Assembly: GCA_018399865.1 (NCBI GenBank)
Contig: JAGYNL010000269.1
Span: 1-5,942, forward strand
DNA length: 5,942 nt
DNA from: Candidatus Bipolaricaulota bacterium
Lineage (GTDB): Bacteria; Bipolaricaulota; Bipolaricaulia; UBA7950; UBA9294
Direction of reading: 5' to 3'
Positions 1 to 5,942 of the stretch are shown here, one piece after another. Each line of letters starts with the position of its first letter. Position 1 is the first letter of the stretch. The notes below the pieces were generated by a model that was not told the DNA's origin, ran no database searches, and saw only the letters and a program-made list of their open reading frames with translations. The position numbers were made by a program, and so were the translations under genes.

Positions 1-4
1 CAGT

Positions 5-1753
5 GTGACAAGGAAGAGAATATACGAGATTGCAAAAGAGTTTGGGGTCACGAGCAAAGAACTGATCAGCAAGCTTGCGGAGATGGGAATGCCTGGGCTC
101 AAGGCAGCAAATTCTGTTGACGACGAAGAGTACGGACTCATTGTCAATCTTTATCAAGAAGAGACTATGGGTACGCCAAAGGACGTCGCAGAACAGGTTG
201 AAAAGGTGTCTGAGCATAAGAAGGTGGGCAGGCCACAGAAAGCTAAGCAGTTAGGTTCCCCCCGCGCGCCGGTTGTTTCTGTCCTTGGCCACATCGACCA
301 TGGTAAAACAACCCTACTTGATACAATCAGGAATTCGCGCCTCACTTCCAAGGAAGTAGGGGGTATTACACAAGGCGTTGCAGCTTATCAGGTAGAGTAC
401 AATGGTAAGACCATCACTTTCATTGATACCCCTGGGCACAGAGCGTTTACTGGCATGCGCGCCCGTGGGGCGAAGGCAACGGACATAGCGATACTCGTGG
501 TTGCGGCAGATGATGGGATCATGGAGCAAACGGAGGAAGCCATGGACCACATTCGCGCTGCCGGGATCCCTATGATTGTAGCAATAAACAAGATAGACAA
601 ACCCAATGCAGATATTGATAGAGTGATGAACGATCTGACTAAACGTGGCTATACCCCAGAGGCATGGGGAGGTGAAACCATCACTGTGCCCATCTCGGCC
701 TTGCGGGGAGATAACATCAATGAATTATTAGAAATGATACTTCTTGTCGCAGAAATGGAAGATCTACGCGCGGATCCCTCAGGAAGCCTAGAAGCCGTCA
801 TAATAGAAAGTCATCTGGCTAAGGGACGAGGCCCAGTAGCAACCGTTATTGTTAGAAATGGTACCCTACATGAGAGAGATACCATAGTTGCTGGTTCAAC
901 TTGGGGGCGTATCAAGGCAATGACTGATGATATGGGAGCACGTGTTTTAGAAGCCGGGCCTGGTAAATCGGTGGAGATACTGGGATTGCAGGATATCCCC
1001 CATGTGGGAACCATGCTCGAGGTTGCTCAGTCGCAAAACGATGCCAAGCTGGCTGCGGCTGAGCAGAAAGAGGATGAAGCTGCTCCTAGGCGATCGCGGG
1101 CAAAGATGAGCGTTGAGGACCTTTTCCGCGAGGCAATGGAGGCAGAGAAGCTTCAGATCATCCTTAAGGCGTCTTCAGTTGGCGCATTGGAGGCAGCAAG
1201 ACGGGAGATCGAGTCTATCGGTGTAGAGGGAATTAAGGTCGAGTTCATCCGCAGTGGTGTTGGTCCAATTTCAGAAGGAGATGTACTTCTAGCCTCAAGC
1301 ATTACTGAAGAGTGTTTGGTAGTTGGTTTTGGTGTTAGGGCAGACAATAAGACTTCCCGGCTTGCTGAGAGAGATGGGGTAGCAATTCTTACCTATGACA
1401 TTATCTATGATCTGCTAGCTGAAATTGAGCACGCTCTGAAGGGTATGCTGGCTCCTGAGTACGAAGAGGAGCAAATTGGTGAGGCCGAAGTGCGTGAAGT
1501 GTTCAAGATACCAGACGGTGTTGTTGCTGGATGCTATGTCAAGGATGGGAAGGTTACACGAAATGCCAATGTGCGGGTCCTGCGCGATGGTAAGGAGGAA
1601 TTTGTAGGGGAGATACTGTCACTGCACAGGTTCGCAGAAAACGTGCGCGAGGTGCAGACTGGGCGTGAGTGTGGTATTCGTATTAAGAATTTCGATGAGG
1701 TGCTGTCGGGCGATCGTCTGTTGGTTTTCTCGCTGAAAGAAGTGGAAAGATAA
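5..1753 (+). CDS. infB: Translation initiation factor IF-2, compact form
   Basis: IF-2 is the cytoplasmic GTPase that places fMet-tRNA on the 30S subunit and promotes 50S joining. Residues 1-50 form one IF2N domain (start [11 protein letters not shown]), followed by a short charged linker. The G domain begins near residue 88: G1 GHIDHGKT (95-102), switch I GGITQG (119-124), G3 DTPGH (141-145), G4 NKID (195-198), G5 SAL (231-233). Domain II, domain III and the fMet-tRNA-binding C2 domain follow, the last with VAGC (507-510) and RECGI (554-558). At 582 residues it is close to Thermus IF-2 (about 570) and far shorter than the E. coli protein (890), but all core domains are present, so I read it as naturally compact. 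The GTG at 5 is chosen because IF2N normally starts within a few residues of this motif. The ribosome-binding site lies outside the window, so a start further upstream cannot be excluded. Odd points: Ile in GHIDHG, Arg after DTPGH where Glu is usual, and Gly in GGITQG where His is usual. Confidence 0.97.
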   Translation: MTRKRIYEIAKEFGVTSKELISKLAEMGMPGLKAANSVDDEEYGLIVNLYQEETMGTPKDVAEQVEKVSEHKKVGRPQKAKQLGSPRAPVVSVLGHIDHGKTTLLDTIRNSRLTSKEVGGITQGVAAYQVEYNGKTITFIDTPGHRAFTGMRARGAKATDIAILVVAADDGIMEQTEEAMDHIRAAGIPMIVAINKIDKPNADIDRVMNDLTKRGYTPEAWGGETITVPISALRGDNINELLEMILLVAEMEDLRADPSGSLEAVIIESHLAKGRGPVATVIVRNGTLHERDTIVAGSTWGRIKAMTDDMGARVLEAGPGKSVEILGLQDIPHVGTMLEVAQSQNDAKLAAAEQKEDEAAPRRSRAKMSVEDLFREAMEAEKLQIILKASSVGALEAARREIESIGVEGIKVEFIRSGVGPISEGDVLLASSITEECLVVGFGVRADNKTSRLAERDGVAILTYDIIYDLLAEIEHALKGMLAPEYEEEQIGEAEVREVFKIPDGVVAGCYVKDGKVTRNANVRVLRDGKEEFVGEILSLHRFAENVREVQTGRECGIRIKNFDEVLSGDRLLVFSLKEVER

Positions 1754-1804
1754 ACCTAGACCTTCTCAAAAGATATCGGGCAATTCCCTGCATTACCGTT
1801 AGAT

Positions 1805-1811
1805 AGGAAGG
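1805..1811 (+). promoter_or_regulatory. Ribosome binding site of rbfA
   Basis: The purine run AGGAAGG ends five bases before the ATG at 1817. It decides between two adjacent starts: the GTG at 1814 would leave only two bases of spacing, so the ATG is preferred. Confidence 0.7.
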
Positions 1812-1816
1812 TAGTG

Positions 1817-2182
1817 ATGAGTGAAGGTCATGGCAAAGCCAAAACGCGCGAAGAGATCAAGCGAGAGCTATCAACTATAGTTGAGTTCGAATCGCGTGAT
1901 CCAGTTATCCAAGCTGCTTTTCCTACAGTAATGGACGTCAAGCTTTCCATTGATGCTCGCTATGCTAAGGTGTACATTGCAGTGGGGACGGCTGGTGTTG
2001 ATAAGGCTACGGTCATGGAGGCATTCTCCCGTGATCGTGGCTTCTTTCGCACACAGCTTGCCAAGCGCTTGACTAGCCGTTACACACCGCAGCTGGAATT
2101 CCTCTTAGATGAGACCGTAGAATGGGCACTACGATTAGAAAAGTTGCTCCAAGACGAGGATGATGAGTTTCCATCTCCTTAA
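1817..2182 (+). CDS. rbfA: 30S ribosome-binding factor A
   Basis: RbfA is a small KH-type RNA-binding protein that acts in the late maturation of the 30S subunit, at the 5' end of 16S rRNA. The 121-residue product fits the family's usual length of 110-135. Family landmarks are in order: a basic N-terminal helix (REEIKRELSTIVEFESRDP), the beta strands around VMDVKLSIDARYAKVYI, the helix with GFFRTQLAKRL, and the closing PQLEFLLDETVEWALRLEKLL. The tail is acidic (DEDDE). It starts 63 bases after infB with a good ribosome-binding site and no terminator between, matching the widespread infB-rbfA pairing. A GTG three bases upstream is an alternative start. The last 23 bases overlap the next gene in another frame, which suggests translational coupling. 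Confidence 0.93.
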   Translation: MSEGHGKAKTREEIKRELSTIVEFESRDPVIQAAFPTVMDVKLSIDARYAKVYIAVGTAGVDKATVMEAFSRDRGFFRTQLAKRLTSRYTPQLEFLLDETVEWALRLEKLLQDEDDEFPSP

Positions 2183-2825
2183 GCAGGCTGTGCTGGAGCC
2201 TTTTCAAAAGCCTTACTTGCTTTTATGGGCTCTTACCTCTAGCGGATTGCTTTACCTTCTAAACTTGCAGGCGAGCATTTACGATATCGGTAATCCTCAC
2301 TGGGTGTTCACAATGGCTGGTATGATTCTTCTCTCTCCTTTCTTTAACGGTGGTTTTATCTTTCTGTTACGGGCGGGATACTCCGGTCAAAGGCTTCCAC
2401 TGGCTACAGCAATTAAACAAGTCTTACCAGCTTATGGTTCGTTGGTTCTGGGAGAGTTGCTAGTGAACATCATTGTTGGGCTTGGAGCCATTTTGTTTGT
2501 TTTCCCAGGCATATACTTTGGCTTACGTTTGATATTCTACAAGCAGGAGATGCTTATTGCTGGCGCGAGGGGGATTGCGGCACTTAAGATGAGCATCGTC
2601 CGAACTAGTATATCAGGAAGAAACCAGGTGTTATTTCTTTATCTATCCATAGCCTATCTTCCAGCGGCTTTGTCTACCGTTGTTGCGTTCTTTTTCCCGA
2701 TGAACTCACTGTGGGATGCTTTAGCGATACTTTCCTCAGCCCTTGTCTTTGCCTGGTCCAATATATTGGTTACCAGAATCTACCTACAGTTAAGCGAAAA
2801 AGATCCTCTGGACGCAGTTATGTAA
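2160..2825 (+). CDS. Five-helix integral membrane protein of unknown function
   Basis: The 221-residue product has about five hydrophobic segments, near residues 19-36, 49-70, 91-115, 155-179 and 184-208, with basic and polar loops between. No signal peptide is evident, and the amphipathic first 17 residues look cytoplasmic. The stretch FVFPGIYFGLRLIFYKQEM (113-131), followed by an alanine/lysine helix and a serine/arginine patch, resembles the 'PGIY...R' signature of the loosely defined membrane domains found beside glycerophosphodiester phosphodiesterases and in the UPF0259/DUF975-like families. That resemblance is from memory and gives no biochemical role. There are two adjacent ATGs (2160 and 2163). 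A GAGG at 2156-2159 is very close to both, so translation may depend on coupling from rbfA, which it overlaps by 23 bases. This slot in the operon is usually held by a DHH phosphoesterase or truB, and this protein resembles neither. Confidence 0.8.
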   Translation: MMSFHLLKQAVLEPFQKPYLLLWALTSSGLLYLLNLQASIYDIGNPHWVFTMAGMILLSPFFNGGFIFLLRAGYSGQRLPLATAIKQVLPAYGSLVLGELLVNIIVGLGAILFVFPGIYFGLRLIFYKQEMLIAGARGIAALKMSIVRTSISGRNQVLFLYLSIAYLPAALSTVVAFFFPMNSLWDALAILSSALVFAWSNILVTRIYLQLSEKDPLDAVM

Positions 2826-2857
2826 GTGCAAGCATGATCAGGCGAAGCAATTTGCAC
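2826..2857 (+). repeat. Weak inverted repeat just after the membrane protein gene
   Basis: GTGCAA (2826-2831), starting directly after the stop codon, is the reverse complement of TTGCAC (2852-2857), with 20 bases between. No T-run follows, so it does not look like an intrinsic terminator. A pairing this short can occur by chance. Confidence 0.25.
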
Positions 2858-2943
2858 ACCCTAAAATTGATCAGCCTTGAGAAGAGGGATAACCACATTC
2901 GATAAGGTGTTTTTGTGCGGTAAGCGATTTCTACTCTAGCTCC

Positions 2944-2973
2944 TTGCGTAGCGTCTTGCTGACTGGGTATAGT
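2944..2973 (+). promoter_or_regulatory. Candidate sigma-70-type promoter before the nucleotidyltransferase gene
   Basis: TATAGT at 2968-2973 matches the -10 consensus at five of six bases. TTGCGT at 2944-2949, 18 bases upstream, is a poor -35 (three of six). The -10 ends nine bases before the ATG at 2983, so a transcript would start at or within a few bases of that codon and be leaderless or nearly so. This fits the lack of any Shine-Dalgarno sequence there. It is a pattern match only. Confidence 0.3.
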
Positions 2974-2977
2974 CAGC
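2958..2977 (+). repeat. 7-bp hairpin just upstream of the nucleotidyltransferase start
   Basis: GCTGACT (2958-2964) and AGTCAGC (2971-2977) pair perfectly around the six-base loop GGGTAT, ending five bases before the ATG at 2983. The following bases are not T-rich, so it is not an intrinsic terminator. It could shape translation initiation if the transcript starts upstream, or serve as an operator, since it overlaps the TATAGT box. A 7-bp hairpin is expected once or twice by chance in a window of this size. Confidence 0.35.
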
Positions 2978-2982
2978 TTGCC

Positions 2983-4470
2983 ATGAGCAGCAATTACCGT
3001 ATCGATGTAGAGAGGATCTTTAGACACCATCCCTATGCGAGGGAGATACTTAATCGTCTAAACAAAGCTGGTCACGAAGTCTTCTTGATTGGCGGTGTTG
3101 TACGTGATGCTTTACGCTCGATGATTGATTCATCAATACCGTTCTCTCCTCGGGAAGTTGATATTGCTACATCTGCGATGCCAGATGAAGTCCGTGTTCT
3201 GTTTCCAGAAAGGAAGATTCTTGGAGTAGGCGAGGAGTTCGGCGTGTTAGTCATTGCTGCAGCGGACGGGCAGCAATATGAAGTTGCTACCTTTCGTAAC
3301 GAGGCTGATTACGATGGACGCTGGCCGAACCAAGTTCAGTTGGTGCGTGACTTAGCTGGTGATGTGAATCGCCGCGATCTGACCATAAACGGGCTTGCGG
3401 CTACGATGGAAGGTGTTGTTATTGATCTGGTAGGTGGAATCAAGGATCTTAAGTCCGGCTGTATTCGGGCAATTGGTGACCCTAACCTGCGTTTTTCTGA
3501 AGATTATCTAAGGATGCTCAGAACAGTGCGCTTCGCTTGTCGAGTGAGTGGGCAGATTGATCCAGCAACAGCGCGGGCGATAGCGGATAACGCCGCTAGG
3601 ATCAAGTCTATTTCTTGGGAAAGAATACGAGACGAACTGCTGTCAACCCTGAGTACCGCTGCTGCAGCGCGCGGGATTGAGCTTCTAGATCAGCTTGGAT
3701 TGCTCGCACATATCCTTCCTGAGGTTACGGCAATGAAGGGAGTGCAGCAACCGGAGGAGTATCACCCCGAAGGAGATGTGTACGTCCACACGATGCTGGC
3801 TATGCAAATCTCCGATGCCTTTGTTCAGGATCCATTGGTTAAGCTGGCGATCCTTCTACACGATATTGGAAAACCCAAGGCGCTAGTTCGCAATGATGGT
3901 TTAAATATGGGAGGGCACGATTCAATCGGAGCACGTATGACACGTCGAATTGGCACGCGATTGAGGCTGAGCAGACGCGATATAGCCCGTCTGGTTTTCT
4001 TAGTCAAGAACCATATGCGGATTGCTGATTTCCCTAAGATGGGACGGGGCAAACAGGTCCGCTTCATGAGTGAGGGTATAGAGGATAGGACAGATTACGA
4101 TTACGAAAATTTAAGGATAATGCCTCTTCGAAATCGCTATCCTCTATTTTTCGATCTTCTGCAAGTACTTATAGCTGATTGCGAGGCCTGCGCGCATAAG
4201 GCATCGGGCTGGGCTCCGGTACTCAAGGAAACTCTACTTGTGGTCGATCACATGGAGCGGGTGTGTGACCTTAAGAAGGCACGCTCGTTGGTGAATGGAC
4301 ACGTCCTCATCGAGATGGGGGCTGCACCTGGCCCTCTCCTAGGAAGGGCATTGGAGATGGTTCACGATCGTATTTTGGCTGGCGAAATCAGCACTCGGCC
4401 AGAGGCTATCCGAGAAGCAATGGCTCTTCTCTCACGCGATGCAAAGGTGAAGGAGGACCTTCACGAATAG
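2983..4470 (+). CDS. cca: tRNA nucleotidyltransferase (CCA-adding class) with HD domain
   Basis: Class II enzymes of this family add or repair the 3'-terminal CCA of tRNA from CTP and ATP in the cytoplasm. From the ATG at 2983 (495 residues) the motifs are: LIGGVVRD (35-42), the metal-binding EVDIAT (58-63), RRDLTING (130-137), the nucleotide-selecting EDYLR (173-177), and ERIRDELL (213-220). An HD domain follows, with HPEGDVYVHT (261-270) and LLHDIGKP (291-298), then a helical C-terminal part. Two oddities: the first carboxylate of the usual DxD is Glu58, and the loop between VRD and that motif is about seven residues longer than the common form. A TTG at 2944 would add 13 residues (508 in all) but has no ribosome-binding site, and those codons encode no recognisable motif. 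Some bacteria split the reaction between separate CC- and A-adding enzymes of this same class, and sequence motifs alone do not settle which this is. It is probably transcribed apart from the genes upstream. Confidence 0.93.
   Translation: MSSNYRIDVERIFRHHPYAREILNRLNKAGHEVFLIGGVVRDALRSMIDSSIPFSPREVDIATSAMPDEVRVLFPERKILGVGEEFGVLVIAAADGQQYEVATFRNEADYDGRWPNQVQLVRDLAGDVNRRDLTINGLAATMEGVVIDLVGGIKDLKSGCIRAIGDPNLRFSEDYLRMLRTVRFACRVSGQIDPATARAIADNAARIKSISWERIRDELLSTLSTAAAARGIELLDQLGLLAHILPEVTAMKGVQQPEEYHPEGDVYVHTMLAMQISDAFVQDPLVKLAILLHDIGKPKALVRNDGLNMGGHDSIGARMTRRIGTRLRLSRRDIARLVFLVKNHMRIADFPKMGRGKQVRFMSEGIEDRTDYDYENLRIMPLRNRYPLFFDLLQVLIADCEACAHKASGWAPVLKETLLVVDHMERVCDLKKARSLVNGHVLIEMGAAPGPLLGRALEMVHDRILAGEISTRPEAIREAMALLSRDAKVKEDLHE
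4447..4464 (+). repeat. 7-bp hairpin at the 3' end of the nucleotidyltransferase gene
   Basis: GTGAAGG (4447-4453) and CCTTCAC (4458-4464) pair perfectly around the loop AGGA, ending three bases before the TAG stop codon. No T-run follows. It could shield the mRNA end or slow the ribosome, but a stem of this length may also arise by chance. Confidence 0.3.
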
Positions 4471-4544
4471 GACACGCGGCCTGTTGATGGAATGCTCAGT
4501 TTGCTAATCTGTATCCAAGAAAAATTACAAAAGAGGAGTTTGCC

Positions 4545-4552
4545 GGCGAGGA
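4545..4552 (+). promoter_or_regulatory. Possible ribosome binding site favouring a TTG start for the HerA-like gene
   Basis: GGCGAGGA has its GAGG core at 4548-4551, five bases before the in-frame TTG at 4557, but 17 bases before the ATG at 4569. This favours the TTG on spacing. A stronger purine run, AAGAGGAG at 4531-4538, has no usable start at normal spacing. Confidence 0.35.
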
Positions 4553-4568
4553 TTTCTTGCCATCCATT

Positions 4569-5942
4569 ATGGGCATTTCACTCTCGATTAGTAACGACCT
4601 TGATCTAGGACTTGAGGATGTTATTGGAAAGTGTATCGCGATCCTTGGAATACGTGGATCAGGAAAATCAAACACAGCGGGTGTGATATTCGAAGAGCTA
4701 CTACGCAATAACTATCCTCTATCGATAATAGATATAGATGGTGAATACTTCGGATTAAAGGAAAAATACGAGATCTTAGTTGTAGGGCGTGGGGAAGGGG
4801 TGGAAATAGAGGTTGATGTGGACTGCGCTGAGGAAATTGCCCAGATAAGCATGGAGAAGAATGTTCCTGTGGTGGTGGATCTTTCTGGGTTTCTTTCCGA
4901 CGAACGGACCGCGTTCTTACAGGAATACTTAACCTCGCTTTGGAACCTTGCTGGAAAGCTGCGACATCCATACATCATTGGGATCGAGGAGGCGCATGAG
5001 TTCATCCCTCAAGGGGTTAAAACCGATCTGAAGGAAATAATCGCACGTGTAGCGCTCCGTGGTCGGAAACGTGGACTAGGCGCGATCGTTGTTTCTCAAC
5101 GGAGTGCAAAAGTAGATAAAGACGTTCTCAGCCAAGCGGGCATGCTTTTCCTTCACCGCGTGGTGCATGAAGTCGATATGCGTGTCTATTCCGAGCTGCT
5201 TCCGTGGAGAAAGGCTGAGACAAAGGAAATTATCACGGCTCTTTCCACTGGTGAGTGTGTTTATGTTAATGGAGATACTGTTTTGCCTATCTACGTGCGC
5301 GAGCGAGAGACGTTTCATGCAGGGTTTACTCCCTCACTAGAGGTCGTTGTTACCCCACAGCTTAAGCAAGTAAGCCAAGCCATTATCGAGGCAATTGAAC
5401 ATGCGAAACAGGGGAAGAACAAGGTGAGCAGGATTGATCAACTGGAGGAACAGCTTGCACACCTGGAATCTGAAGCCACGAAAAAGGATGAGACGATTGC
5501 GCGATTGGAGGGGATAGCCAGGACCTTGGGATACATCAAGGTTGAGGTTCCCCAGCAAACATACCCTGAGGTGCAAAACATAAGCAAGGCTATTGTTCAC
5601 TCTGTGGAGCATCCTGGTGACGATAATCATCCAAGAGCAACCCGCGTGTCAGAAAACCAGCTGGTAGCTACCGATGAAAACCGCCCTTCAGGCTTGCCTG
5701 AAGGGGTAATTGAGATTGATATGCCCTATACTGATCCTGTCAGATTGAGTGATAATGACAGCGAAAATAACCTACCGAACGCTGTTGTTAGTCAAATTGA
5801 CCGTATAGTGGCACGGGCTGCGCGCAAAGGCATCCTGCACAGAAAAATACTATCTTTTGTGGTAGGACATTATCCAATATCCTATTCCGTGGATCAGATT
5901 GCTGCTTGGACAAACTGCGCGCGAGGGGTGATCGAAAACGAT
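4569..5942 (+). CDS. HerA/DUF87-type P-loop ATPase with C-terminal coiled coil and winged-helix-like end (3' partial)
   Basis: HerA-FtsK ATPases form hexameric motors that act on DNA, as NurA partners in end resection or in phage defence and mobile elements. The frame is open to the window edge (458 codons from the ATG). Motifs: Walker A GIRGSGKS (27-34); IIDIDGEYFGL just after it; Walker B-like IIGIEEAHEF (136-145, Glu140-Glu141); RGRKRGLG (164-171); SQRS (176-179). The GECVYVNGD strand and the RERETF stretch close the ATPase core. Residues about 265-318 are heptad-rich and charged (coiled coil), then an acidic, low-complexity linker. From about 404 a helical segment with GILHRKILSFVVGHYP looks like the start of a winged helix. 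Residues before Walker A are few, so the N-terminal HAS barrel of true HerA appears absent. From memory it resembles a widespread bacterial ATP-binding family with the same coil and winged-helix layout; its role is unclear to me. The start may instead be TTG 4557, and no in-frame ATG or GTG exists further upstream before the stop at 4485. Confidence 0.85.
   Translation, partial: MGISLSISNDLDLGLEDVIGKCIAILGIRGSGKSNTAGVIFEELLRNNYPLSIIDIDGEYFGLKEKYEILVVGRGEGVEIEVDVDCAEEIAQISMEKNVPVVVDLSGFLSDERTAFLQEYLTSLWNLAGKLRHPYIIGIEEAHEFIPQGVKTDLKEIIARVALRGRKRGLGAIVVSQRSAKVDKDVLSQAGMLFLHRVVHEVDMRVYSELLPWRKAETKEIITALSTGECVYVNGDTVLPIYVRERETFHAGFTPSLEVVVTPQLKQVSQAIIEAIEHAKQGKNKVSRIDQLEEQLAHLESEATKKDETIARLEGIARTLGYIKVEVPQQTYPEVQNISKAIVHSVEHPGDDNHPRATRVSENQLVATDENRPSGLPEGVIEIDMPYTDPVRLSDNDSENNLPNAVVSQIDRIVARAARKGILHRKILSFVVGHYPISYSVDQIAAWTNCARGVIEND
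5684..5705 (+). repeat. Perfect 9-bp hairpin with CTTG loop inside the HerA-like gene
   Basis: CCCTTCAGG (5684-5692) and CCTGAAGGG (5697-5705) are exact reverse complements around CTTG, giving the G(CUUG)C arrangement known as a stable RNA tetraloop. It lies in the linker between the coiled coil and the C-terminal domain, where protein constraint is low. No T-run follows (GTAATTG), so it is not a standard terminator. Confidence 0.55.

Noticed and set aside
5..1753. IF-2 as a truncated or damaged gene because of its short length
   Set aside because: All domains from IF2N to C2 are present in one uninterrupted frame, and comparable lengths are normal in Thermus and Chloroflexota.
2711..2905. 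A 64-codon + strand frame overlapping the end of the membrane protein gene
   Set aside because: Most of it is the out-of-frame reading of the membrane protein gene, there is no ribosome-binding site, and the product has no recognisable features.
2826..2982. A tRNA, small RNA or intrinsic terminator in the gap
   Set aside because: No cloverleaf or GTTCRA-like T-loop is visible, and none of the stems is GC-rich with a following T-run.
2818..3030. A - strand frame covering the gap before the nucleotidyltransferase gene
   Set aside because: It overlaps genes on both sides, has no ribosome-binding site, and gives a low-complexity product without known motifs.
4621..5005. Two open frames on the - strand opposite the HerA-like gene
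   Set aside because: They lie antisense to a clearly motif-bearing P-loop ATPase, overlap each other, and their products show no recognisable domain and odd composition.
5076..5630. Further - strand open frames opposite the coil and linker of the HerA-like gene
   Set aside because: They have no ribosome-binding site or known motif. The + strand frame is continuous and coherent over the whole stretch.
5684..5705. The strong hairpin in the HerA-like gene as a transcription terminator
   Set aside because: It is followed by GTAATTG rather than a T-run, and the coding frame continues undisturbed through it.

Overview
The window reads as ordinary bacterial chromosome of roughly balanced base composition. 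It carries five genes, all on the + strand, with short gaps or overlaps between them. In order: translation initiation factor IF-2 (infB, 5-1753), ribosome-binding factor A (rbfA, 1817-2182), a five-helix membrane protein of unknown role (2160-2825), an HD-domain tRNA nucleotidyltransferase of the CCA-adding class (2983-4470), and the first 458 codons of a HerA/DUF87-type ATPase that runs off the right edge (4569-5942). No rRNA, tRNA, CRISPR array or insertion sequence is visible, and no gene-free stretch exceeds about 160 bases.

The organism cannot be named from the sequence alone. The IF-2 is compact (582 residues, one N-terminal IF2N domain, no long repetitive linker). That is the size seen in Thermus/Deinococcus and Chloroflexota, and much shorter than the enterobacterial protein. 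Its wording through the G domain and domain II recalls Thermus IF-2, but with several departures from consensus. A deep-branching, poorly sampled bacterial phylum (for example Bipolaricaulota or Chloroflexota relatives) is my best guess, at low confidence.

Region by region: infB-rbfA is the conserved heart of the nusA-infB-rbfA operon. The usual followers (a DHH phosphoesterase, truB, ribF) are absent here. Instead rbfA overlaps a small membrane protein gene by 23 bases, so those three genes look like one transcription unit. A 157-base gap follows (2826-2982). It holds weak inverted repeats and, directly before the best start of the nucleotidyltransferase gene, a TATAGT box inside a 7-bp hairpin with no Shine-Dalgarno sequence. 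This is where a new, possibly leaderless, transcript could begin. A 98-base gap then leads to the HerA-like gene, whose start is uncertain.

Four of the five genes are conserved in kind, and three (IF-2, RbfA, CCA enzyme) share a theme of translation and RNA maturation. The least ordinary part is the right end: a P-loop ATPase with a coiled coil and a probable C-terminal winged-helix domain, of a type often met in accessory regions. Its downstream neighbours lie outside the window. I see no clear evidence here of a wholly new system.
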